Positions 14,452-21,385 of a DNA stretch of 21,385 bases are shown one piece after another. Source of the DNA: a virus; IMG/VR virus record IMGVR_UViG_3300002488_000038, positions 9,796 to 31,180 of that record. One strand, given 5' to 3'. The translations under genes were made by a program, and so were the position numbers. The notes beneath the pieces were generated by a model, which searched no databases, was not told the DNA's origin, and was given only the letters and a program-made list of their open reading frames with translations. The first letter of the stretch is position 1, and each line of letters starts with the position of its first letter.

Positions 14452-16686
14452 ATGAACAAAGTTTTAAACAGACCTATGTTTAGAAAAGTTGCTCTTCAAA
14501 GAGGTGACCTAAAACCAATTCATGCAAATACAGGTGTAATGGTTGGAAGTTCAGGGCCTAATATAAATTATGGACCACCTAATCCAAGATTTCAAATTAG
14601 CACAGAAGTAAAACCTCAAGGTTTTTTTAGAAAACTAGGTAGAGAGTTTTCTCAGTCAAGAAGAGGTATTCAACAAATAATGAATCCTAAAAGCCCACAG
14701 TTTACTGCTAAAGGAACTCTAGGTTCAGGTAGATTAATACCAGGATTATTAGGTGTTGAAGGTGTACACTCTGTTGTAGACCCTGTTGTTGGTCAGTATA
14801 TGAAAGAAGGTATACCAAGAGATTTAGTATCTTATGGTATTTCAGGTCTTGCATCTCTTAATCCATATGTAAGAGCTGCTGGTTTAGGTAAGTTTGGTTT
14901 CGATTTAGCAAAGGAACAAGTTTATGAACCAGTTGCAGCTTCAATAAAAAAATTCAGAGACACACCTGTAAGTGAAAGAAGAGTTTTACCTGATATTTCT
15001 GGAGAAGCTTCTATGGATGGAATTGGTGTAGAGGGAGCAGAAGGAGCACCAGATAAAGTTGTTAACAAAAGTGAAGTAAAAAAAATTAGACCTAAAAACC
15101 CTAGAGGAATGGGTAGAAAAAACATCAACGATAATTTAACATTAGCTGAGAATGATTCAAAAGTTGTCGATGGTGCAGTAGATATAGATAAAGTTGTCAA
15201 AAACAATGTAGATCCAAATGGATTGCCACCTAATCTTTCAACAAACATGGGTGGAGATAATCAACAACAAGTTAAACAAACTTCAAAAAAAGATTTAAGT
15301 GACGATCAACCTAAAATAGATAAAGAAATTACAAATGAGCAAGCTAATAAAAAAATTGTAACAGACCAAGTAGAAAATGATTTAGACAAACCAGGCAATA
15401 TAAAAGCTGAGGATGGCACTGAAGTTAACACAGAAGTTATTGATCTAGCAAAAGCTTACAGAAAAGAATTAATGGCAGGTCAAAAGTCACAAGCTAAACT
15501 TGTATTCCTTGCTAATCTTGCTTCAGGCTTATTGTCAGGTAAAACACAACAAGGTGGTTTGAGTGGAGCACTTGAAATATTTGGAGCTGCACTTGGCCCT
15601 GCAGTTAACAATTATGCAACAATTAAACTGAAAGAAAATGAATTAGAAAATGAATTTATGTCAGATGCATTAGAACTTGCATCAGATGAAATAGAAAGAA
15701 GAAACGAAATTTTAGAAGTTAAAGTACCAGAGTATCCAGATGGCACTCCAGGAACTGTTCAATTTTTTGATGAGAATGGAAACACCGTGAACATGGCAGC
15801 ATTAGAATTAAAAGATGGAACTGTTCAAGTTGCTATGCCTGGCGAGTTAGATAATTTTGGTAGAAGAGTTTACAGATCTATGGCTCCAGGAACATACAAC
15901 AGATTTGTAGGTAATGATAAGTTAGATCCAGAAAGATTAAAAGTATTGTCTGAGTTAGATGGTAAATACAAAGCACTTTCATTAGGTATAAAATCAATTG
16001 ATTTATTAGAAGAGTTTCAACAAAAAGGTAAAACAGGAGCTGGTCCGCTTGGTAGATTTAATTTATTTAAATCAAGACTTGGTGATGCAATGTTTGATAT
16101 GACTGGTATGAAAATGTTTACAAACGAAGATGAAGCTCAGGCTAAAGCAAATGAATATAGAGATCTTCTAATTAATGATTGGTTAAAATCAAATGAAGGA
16201 TACGATAGAAAATCTGCAGGTGAAGAAATTGATAAGTTATTAGGTGATTCAGTAGTCAAAGATAAAATAATGAATTCTATTTCTGAATACACTGGTGAAA
16301 AAGATAAACAAGCATTATCACAATTAGCTATTAATGAAACTGTCATGGTTTATGCACTAGCGAACTCTTTAAAATCTAAAGACAGATTGACAGCTATGGA
16401 TATTAGAATGGCAAAAGATCTTGTAAACATCTTCCCATTATTAAGAGGTCAAGCGTCAGTAATTAAAGATTTAAGATCTGTAAACAATACTATTCTTGGA
16501 GACATTAGTTCTTTAGAAAACAATTATATTGAATCATTAATGGGTGAAACAGCTACAATGAGAAAATATAGACAAAGATATGGTATTGTTACTGGTCAAG
16601 CAAGCATGGGACAACCAACAATAGAAAACCCTTATAAGGATTTAAGTGAAGAAGACTTATTAGAGGGATTTGGGACAATACAATAA
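14452..16686 (+). CDS. Large internal virion/ejection protein, gp15 position
   Basis: 744 residues, close to T7 gp15 (747), from an ATG five nt after AGGAG (14442-14446). Residues about 1-170 are basic with short hydrophobic stretches. Residues 180-320 are a highly charged, Lys/Asp/Asn-rich, probably disordered linker. Residues about 343-400 contain SQAKLVFLANLASGLLSGK and LEIFGAALGPAVNNYATI, a helix pattern seen in large internal proteins of marine podoviruses. The C-terminal 300 residues are helical and rich in charge. No enzyme motif was found. The structural call rests on size, order and the central motif. Confidence 0.68.
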   Translation: MNKVLNRPMFRKVALQRGDLKPIHANTGVMVGSSGPNINYGPPNPRFQISTEVKPQGFFRKLGREFSQSRRGIQQIMNPKSPQFTAKGTLGSGRLIPGLLGVEGVHSVVDPVVGQYMKEGIPRDLVSYGISGLASLNPYVRAAGLGKFGFDLAKEQVYEPVAASIKKFRDTPVSERRVLPDISGEASMDGIGVEGAEGAPDKVVNKSEVKKIRPKNPRGMGRKNINDNLTLAENDSKVVDGAVDIDKVVKNNVDPNGLPPNLSTNMGGDNQQQVKQTSKKDLSDDQPKIDKEITNEQANKKIVTDQVENDLDKPGNIKAEDGTEVNTEVIDLAKAYRKELMAGQKSQAKLVFLANLASGLLSGKTQQGGLSGALEIFGAALGPAVNNYATIKLKENELENEFMSDALELASDEIERRNEILEVKVPEYPDGTPGTVQFFDENGNTVNMAALELKDGTVQVAMPGELDNFGRRVYRSMAPGTYNRFVGNDKLDPERLKVLSELDGKYKALSLGIKSIDLLEEFQQKGKTGAGPLGRFNLFKSRLGDAMFDMTGMKMFTNEDEAQAKANEYRDLLINDWLKSNEGYDRKSAGEEIDKLLGDSVVKDKIMNSISEYTGEKDKQALSQLAINETVMVYALANSLKSKDRLTAMDIRMAKDLVNIFPLLRGQASVIKDLRSVNNTILGDISSLENNYIESLMGETATMRKYRQRYGIVTGQASMGQPTIENPYKDLSEEDLLEGFGTIQ

Positions 16687-19600
16687 TGGCTACTTTAGAA
16701 TCATTACAAAAAAAGCTCGATGATAAATCATTAGATCCATCAAAATTAAGTGATAAGCAAAGAGCAATCATAGATGAACTAATTGATAGAGGTAAATTAA
16801 AAGGCCCTAAAATGAATTTACTAGAGGGTCAAAGAGATGTAGCAGCAGCCCAAGTTGCAAAGGAAGAACAATTTTATCAGGATCCTATTGGTGCAGCATT
16901 AGCAGCTGAAGATTCAATGTTTAAAGGAAGACCAACTGCTGAGCTTGCAGGTGACTTATCAGGATCAATTGCACCATATGTTGTTATGAGAAAAAAGATA
17001 TTTGGTGCTGCAAAGAACGGAACACTTTGGCAAAAAGGACCAGGAAAATTTTTACAAGCAGCTTCTAAAGTTGCAGATAGATTACCTGGAAGATTAAAAT
17101 TAATTGGTGGTGCCTTAAAATTAGTGGCAAGAGCTGCTGATGTTCCAAGTAAAGTTTTAAAAAGTCCTGTAGGTAGAGCTGAACTATACTCTGTATTAGG
17201 TGGTACTGCAGGTGCAGGTACAGGATCCATTACTTATGATATGTTAAATGAACAAGCAGGATTAACTATTGCAAACTCAATTACAGATCAATTTAGAGAT
17301 TTACCAGATAGAGAGATTGATCAAAACATATTAGCAAACGCAGCTAGAGCTACACGAAACGCAGCTTATTGGAATGCAGGAGCAGCAGCTTTGACACCAT
17401 TTATTATGGGTCCTTTAGGTAAATTAACTGGAAAGTTATTTGGAGCTAAATCAGAAAAGGCAGCTAGACTGGCTGAATTTGCAAAAGAAAAAGGATTACC
17501 ATTACCTTTGATGACTGGTATTGAAGATGGTGTACTTTCAGATTTAGGTCGTAATTATTTTAAAACTGTTGGTGTATTTCCATTTGTTTCTGGAATAGGA
17601 AGAGAAGCTTTACAAGTAGCTGAACAAGAAGCTGGTAAACAATATTTAGATGGCCTTGTTAAGTATGCACCCTTAATGAAAACATCTGCTTTGTCCTCAT
17701 CAATTTATAATCAAGCTGCTAAAGTATTTAAAGATAATGCTGCTGTTATTGGAAGTAAATATAAAGCATTTGAAACATTTGCTGAAGCAATGGGTAACCC
17801 AAGAGTTATCGGTTTAGATGCTACACAAAAATATGCAAGAGAACTTTTTGAAAATAACAAAGCTATGTTTCCTGAAATACCTTCATATGGACCAGGTGTT
17901 GGTGATCTTGATGTAAAGGCAGTAGAAAAATATTTAACGGACACCGGAGACCCTTTAAATTTATTTGTAAAAACTATGGCACTAATAGGCAACAATAAAA
18001 TTACACCTAAAGAATATGGTGGTGTAATGAGAATGTTGAATAGAGCTATAGAGGGATCTAATTTAAATCTACCTACAGGAGTTGTTTGGTCAATGAGAGA
18101 AGCTTTGGAAAAAGATTTAAATGCGTTTGGTAGTAATTTAACTAAAAACAATTTATTAAACGACTCAACTATAAAAGAGGGTTATGATGCAATGGTTGCT
18201 CAAAGCGGTAAACAATTTGCTGATGGAGACATTGCTTTTAAAATAAGACAGGGTGAAGAATTATATGACAAGTTAAAAGAAGCTAATGCAACTTTTTCTT
18301 CGATTATGGGTTTTTATCAAAAAGCACCAATGGCTACTAGATTAAGAAAGTTTGATTCTACTTTATTTACAAATAAAGGTGTGAATGGAATTTTAGGAAG
18401 AGAAGGTTTACCAAGAGATAAAATTTTTGATACTATGGAAAGAGATGTTTTTGCATCTAACTCACCTGAAGCCATAGAACAATTCAAAGTTATAATTGGT
18501 GCAGCTGGAAAGAATGCTACTGGTAATGGTAAAGCTTTATTTGATGCTGCAAAAGCTAGATATATGTTTAATGCATTTTTAAAATCATTTGACACAGCAG
18601 GAAGTCCTCAAGCAAAATCAATCTTTAATGATGTTGCACAAACAGCTGGAGTAAAATCTTCTAACAAATATATGGTAGATGCAATGGAAGATTTAGGAAC
18701 AGACGCACTACAAAGCTACAGAGGTTTTTCTATTGATGATGTAAGATTAAATAATGGAATTTATGATGTATCAAAAATAAGATTTGGTCCAAAAGATTTT
18801 GCAGAATTTAATATAAATAAATTTATGGATAACTTAGGAATAGGTAAGGCAACTGAAGATCTTGGAAGAGATAAAATGATGAAACTTTTAGGTAAAGGTG
18901 GATCAGAAGATTTTTATAAATTTACTGATTACATGAAAGCAATTTCAGATGTATCGATTTCAGATAGTTCTACTTTCCTTCAAAGAAGATTTACTTTATC
19001 TGGAGGTAGAGGTGTTTTGTCTGGTGTAGTTATTGGTGGTGGTATGGCTGCAGTCAATCCTTTTGCTCCAGCAATATTTTTATTATTAGCTAGAAAAGCA
19101 GGGAGAATGTTAACTGATCCTGTTGCTTTAAGATATATGAATGATGCACTAGGTGTTGATGACCAATTAAAAATTTTAAAAGGACAAAAAATAAGAGGAA
19201 GAAAATACGGTAGATCTGTAACTCCTAAATTAACTGCACTAGGTCTAACACAAAAACGTGAAGCTTTTGCTAGATTGATGAATTATTTTGCTGATGAAAG
19301 TGAAGACACACCAAGAGTAGATCCTAAAACTGTAGATCCACAAGCTATTCAAGAAAGACTATTAGGAATGCCTTATGAAAATACAGTGCCAAAATACGAA
19401 GAAGAAAATATTCCAAAGATAACTACTGAGTCTATGTTTGCACAAGATTTTACAGGAAGCTCAGGTAATGTTGATGTAGATAATTCTATGGTAGATTATG
19501 TAAGACAAACTGCAAGAGCGGAAATAGAAACAGATGCAGATCAACAATCAAGAGAGGATCAAGCTAACGCTTCTGTGATGGGTGATGTAGAATTAGAATC

Positions 19601-19736
19601 TGTTGGAACACCAGAACCAGCTCAAATTGAAAATGTGAACCCTCAACAGTTCTCAGCATTATTTCCAAACGATCCAACAGGAGCTGCAATAGCTCAAAGA
19701 CGAACATTAGGGAGAGGAAACAAAGGAAATGCCTAA
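16686..19736 (+). CDS. Very large internal virion/ejection protein, gp16 position
   Basis: 1016 residues, starting by TAATG overlap with the previous gene. It is mainly alpha-helical. Hydrophobic or membrane-capable stretches appear near 228-250 (YWNAGAAALTPFIMGPLGKL) and about 770-805 (GVLSGVVIGGGMAAVNPFAP then AIFLLLARKAGRML). The phrase FAKEKGLPLPLMTG near 270 resembles a motif in other long marine phage ejection proteins. I find no N-terminal lytic transglycosylase signature like that of T7 gp16 (1318 aa). The C-terminal 120 residues are acidic and probably disordered. It probably forms the distal part of a DNA-ejection conduit. This is an inference from module order and composition. Confidence 0.68.
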   Translation: MATLESLQKKLDDKSLDPSKLSDKQRAIIDELIDRGKLKGPKMNLLEGQRDVAAAQVAKEEQFYQDPIGAALAAEDSMFKGRPTAELAGDLSGSIAPYVVMRKKIFGAAKNGTLWQKGPGKFLQAASKVADRLPGRLKLIGGALKLVARAADVPSKVLKSPVGRAELYSVLGGTAGAGTGSITYDMLNEQAGLTIANSITDQFRDLPDREIDQNILANAARATRNAAYWNAGAAALTPFIMGPLGKLTGKLFGAKSEKAARLAEFAKEKGLPLPLMTGIEDGVLSDLGRNYFKTVGVFPFVSGIGREALQVAEQEAGKQYLDGLVKYAPLMKTSALSSSIYNQAAKVFKDNAAVIGSKYKAFETFAEAMGNPRVIGLDATQKYARELFENNKAMFPEIPSYGPGVGDLDVKAVEKYLTDTGDPLNLFVKTMALIGNNKITPKEYGGVMRMLNRAIEGSNLNLPTGVVWSMREALEKDLNAFGSNLTKNNLLNDSTIKEGYDAMVAQSGKQFADGDIAFKIRQGEELYDKLKEANATFSSIMGFYQKAPMATRLRKFDSTLFTNKGVNGILGREGLPRDKIFDTMERDVFASNSPEAIEQFKVIIGAAGKNATGNGKALFDAAKARYMFNAFLKSFDTAGSPQAKSIFNDVAQTAGVKSSNKYMVDAMEDLGTDALQSYRGFSIDDVRLNNGIYDVSKIRFGPKDFAEFNINKFMDNLGIGKATEDLGRDKMMKLLGKGGSEDFYKFTDYMKAISDVSISDSSTFLQRRFTLSGGRGVLSGVVIGGGMAAVNPFAPAIFLLLARKAGRMLTDPVALRYMNDALGVDDQLKILKGQKIRGRKYGRSVTPKLTALGLTQKREAFARLMNYFADESEDTPRVDPKTVDPQAIQERLLGMPYENTVPKYEEENIPKITTESMFAQDFTGSSGNVDVDNSMVDYVRQTARAEIETDADQQSREDQANASVMGDVELESVGTPEPAQIENVNPQQFSALFPNDPTGAAIAQRRTLGRGNKGNA

Positions 19737-19929
19737 ATCTGATTCAGCGTTACAAAAAATAGAATCACATGAAAAATTGTGTAGAATTATGCAAAAACAA
19801 ACACATGATAAAATACACAATTTAGAAAAAGCAGTAGCAAGAATAGAAAAAATAATGTTGACATCGGCAGGTGTATTAATTACTGGTATGGCAGGAATAA
19901 TATTAGTATTAATTACAAAAACCTGGTGA
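19729..19929 (+). CDS. Holin-like one-span membrane protein
   Basis: 66 residues. An N-terminal coiled-coil-like helix (about 1-42, ALQKIESHEKLCRIMQKQ, IHNLEKAVARIEKI) is followed by one transmembrane helix (about 43-63, TSAGVLITGMAGIILVLIT) and a short cytoplasmic or periplasmic end KTW. This layout matches XhlA-type holin-associated proteins and other small phage lysis proteins. GGAGAGG at 19711-19717 gives a reasonable ribosome site, and the start overlaps the ejection gene by 8 nt. No endolysin is visible nearby, so a lysis role is only suggested; a membrane anchor for another complex is possible. Confidence 0.6.
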   Translation: MPKSDSALQKIESHEKLCRIMQKQTHDKIHNLEKAVARIEKIMLTSAGVLITGMAGIILVLITKTW

Positions 19930-20588
19930 AATTAAATAAAAAATATCCATATAAACATTACAATAGATTCTCAGATACAACTGGGCGTAAGTATCTGGTT
20001 GACAATATAAAAGTTCCTTCTGTCACCACCATATTAAGTGCCACTAAAGATATGAAACAACTTAATAATTGGCGTAGGCGAGTCGGAGAATCGGAGGCAA
20101 ATAGGATAATGAATCAAGCTTCATCTATAGGTACAGAAATGCATAAGGTTTTAGAGTATCATCTTACAGGACAAGGTTATTTTAATGATATGGAAGAGGG
20201 TGCGAAACCAAGAATGATGGCCAAAACAATATTAGACAACATAGTGTTAGATGAGGTTTGGGGGAATGAGGTAAGCTTAGAATATAAAAATCAATTTGCA
20301 GGCACATGTGATTTGACTGCTATGGCTTATGGAAAACCAAGTATTGTAGACTGGAAGCAATCTAATAGGCCAAAGAAGGAAGAATGGGTCGATGACTATA
20401 AACATCAGCTAGGGGCTTACTATCTTGCCCATACGGCTAATTATGGGCCCATAGAACAAGGGGTAATAAGTATTTGCACCCGAGACCTCCAATATCAGGA
20501 GTTTAAGCTCTCAGAGCCTGATTTGATTGAATATGGCGATAAATTTTTAGAGAGACTAGAACAGTTTAATAAATTATCACAACAATAA
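19926..20588 (+). CDS. PD-(D/E)XK nuclease, RecB/Cas4-type exonuclease
   Basis: 220 residues, GTG start in a GTGA overlap with the membrane-protein gene. The active-site series is clear. SSIGTEMHKVLEYHL has the G-x-x-x-H of the RecB-like group (H73). NQFAGTCDLTAM carries D129. SIVDWKQS gives D142-W-K144, and HQLGAYYLA supplies the motif-IV Gln (Q161) and Tyr. An upstream E115/E119 completes the metal site. This group makes single-strand or end-processing exonucleases used in phage recombination, replication or host DNA breakdown. The N-terminus with VPSVTTILSATKD is typical of phage members. It is the last + strand gene and points at the helicase gene on the other strand. Confidence 0.85.
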   Translation: MKLNKKYPYKHYNRFSDTTGRKYLVDNIKVPSVTTILSATKDMKQLNNWRRRVGESEANRIMNQASSIGTEMHKVLEYHLTGQGYFNDMEEGAKPRMMAKTILDNIVLDEVWGNEVSLEYKNQFAGTCDLTAMAYGKPSIVDWKQSNRPKKEEWVDDYKHQLGAYYLAHTANYGPIEQGVISICTRDLQYQEFKLSEPDLIEYGDKFLERLEQFNKLSQQ

Positions 20589-20667
20589 TCAAAATTATTA
20601 CTGCAGCCACAATTTTAACAACTTTTTTATGATGTTTACGATGTATAGGGTGTCCGAAAATGATCAT
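20566..20667 (-). CDS. 33-aa membrane microprotein coupled to the helicase stop
   Basis: The minus-strand frame starts at ATG 20667-20665, overlapping the helicase TGA (20666-20664) as ATGA. It encodes MIIFGHPIHRKHHKKVVKIV followed by a hydrophobic run AAVIILIIVVIIY, then TAA. A His/Lys/Arg-rich head and one transmembrane helix (about 16-33) are unlikely from random reading of AT-rich DNA together with a perfect coupled start. Its 3' end overlaps the exonuclease gene by 23 nt in antisense. No Shine-Dalgarno is seen, as expected for a coupled start. Function is unknown; small phage membrane peptides can affect lysis or the host envelope. Confidence 0.5.
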   Translation of the reverse strand: MIIFGHPIHRKHHKKVVKIVAAVIILIIVVIIY

Positions 20668-21385
20668 AAAAGCCAACTCTTAAGATCTTCTTCACCTAAA
20701 GTCTTTGCCGCAATTTGACCTTTATTGGTGAGAGATTTCATTATTGCTTCATCTAAAGTATCTTTGGCCACAATGTCGACATAAACTACCGTACCTTCTT
20801 GACCCATTCTATGAGCCCTATCTTCAGATTGCATACGAACTTCTAGGTTGTAATTGTTTGAATAATAGACGACAGTATTGCAAGCAGTAAGAGTAAGACC
20901 AAAACCCCCGGTAGTTGGGTTACCAACAAGAAACCTACACGAATCATCTTTTTGAATACGTTCGACAGCATTCCTTCTTTCTAGCACACTGACCTCACCA
21001 AAAATAGATACCACAGATTCTTCTCCATATCTTGATTCTAAAAAATGTTTAATTTCATGTATATTCCAGAGATAATTAGCCCAAATAATTATCTTACCAT
21101 CTGTTTCATCTATAATTTCTTGCAAAGCTTTGAGTTTATGATCGTGTAATTTAAGCATTTTACCATCATCATCTTTAGTAAAACCATTACACACCTGGTG
21201 TAATTTTATTATTTCTGTTAGTTTATTTGAAAATGATATTGTACTATCTTCAACAATTGCAAGTGCAGTCGTTCTTAGACGATTATATATTTTTTTGCTT
21301 TCACCTTCGAGTTCAATGTATCTTTTCTGTCTTACCTTCGGCTTCAGGTCTAGACATTGGTCTTTTCGTATTCTAGTTGCAAACT
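20664..21385 (-). CDS. SNF2-family DNA helicase/ATPase, C-terminal part (5' end outside window)
   Basis: The frame is open from the right edge of the window to the TGA at 20666-20664, 239 residues visible. The internal GTG at 21194-21192 is therefore not the start. From the edge it reads RIRKDQCLDLKPKVRQKRYI and ELEGESKKIYNRL, the linker following SNF2 motif IV. Then come KIIIWANYLWNIHEIKHFL, LVGNPTTGGFGLTLTACNTV (motif V) and QSEDRAHRMGQ (motif VI, with both arginine-finger Arg). This is the second RecA-like lobe. The protein uses ATP to move on double-stranded DNA. Phage members probably act in replication or recombination. Motifs I-III are off-window. Confidence 0.88.
   Translation of the reverse strand, partial: FATRIRKDQCLDLKPKVRQKRYIELEGESKKIYNRLRTTALAIVEDSTISFSNKLTEIIKLHQVCNGFTKDDDGKMLKLHDHKLKALQEIIDETDGKIIIWANYLWNIHEIKHFLESRYGEESVVSIFGEVSVLERRNAVERIQKDDSCRFLVGNPTTGGFGLTLTACNTVVYYSNNYNLEVRMQSEDRAHRMGQEGTVVYVDIVAKDTLDEAIMKSLTNKGQIAAKTLGEEDLKSWLL

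Noticed and set aside
17711-18151. 146-aa minus-strand open frame
   Set aside because: It is antisense to the 1016-aa ejection gene with a low-complexity hydrophobic product and no start signal. The same reasoning applies to the other minus-strand frames between 14922 and 18595.
20590-20617. AAAATT...AATTTT inverted repeat as bidirectional terminator between convergent genes
   Set aside because: There are only six A-T pairs with a 14-nt loop and no G-C stem, and the region is explained by the 33-aa minus-strand frame.
1-21385. CRISPR array, tRNA genes, prophage attachment site or integrase
   Set aside because: No regularly spaced identical repeats, no tRNA-like cloverleaf noticed by eye, and no integrase-like protein. 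A tRNA scan would settle the tRNA point.

Overview
The window is a dense, AT-rich stretch of bacteriophage DNA. Nearly all of it is coding, the genes run almost end to end on the + strand, and many share ATGA, TAATG or GTGA stop/start overlaps. The low G+C content, the small gene families (a 54-aa and a very basic 43-aa protein between virion genes) and the style of the structural proteins resemble phages of marine, streamlined, low-GC bacteria such as SAR11 (Pelagibacterales). That host assignment is inferred from resemblance. No tRNA, integrase, CRISPR array or insertion sequence was seen.

Layout. (1) Positions 1-3310 hold the end of a repeat-rich virion protein, a tail-fibre/adhesin-like protein with a glycine-rich C-terminus, and a small partner gene. 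(2) Positions 3330-5492 are a very AT-rich accessory cassette: a DUF6065-like protein, two different Fe(II)/2-oxoglutarate dioxygenases and a small unknown. (3) Positions 5522-9106 return to structural genes: a large beta-rich tail/neck protein, a protein with a Gly-Pro-rich tail, and three small genes, two of them tiny. (4) Positions 9106-12073 are a second accessory cassette: two cupin/JmjC-fold proteins, a GT-B and a GT-A glycosyltransferase, and a small unknown. (5) Positions 12119-19736 are a virion-core or ejection-protein module. From 13092 it holds proteins of 155, 295, 744 and 1016 aa, in the order and rough sizes of the T7 gp13-gp14-gp15-gp16 internal core genes. (6) Positions 19729-20588 hold a holin-like one-span membrane protein and a RecB/Cas4-type PD-(D/E)XK nuclease. 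(7) On the minus strand, converging on it, are the C-terminal part of an SNF2-family helicase and, coupled to its stop codon, a 33-aa membrane peptide.

How the parts may work together. The core, tail and fibre genes build a short-tailed (podovirus-like) virion. The two accessory cassettes, interleaved with structural genes, together encode up to four oxygenase-fold enzymes and two glycosyltransferases. That is enough for a hydroxylate-then-glycosylate pathway acting on phage tail proteins or on host surface glycans. The nuclease and helicase are probably the edge of the DNA metabolism region.

The most interesting signals are: the oxygenase plus glycosyltransferase set next to Gly-Pro-rich virion proteins; a cupredoxin-like C-x2-H-x2-M motif at the left edge; a 28-nt imperfect palindrome that buries the ribosome binding site of the ejection module; a hairpin that places a start codon in its loop; and the overlapping antisense membrane microprotein.
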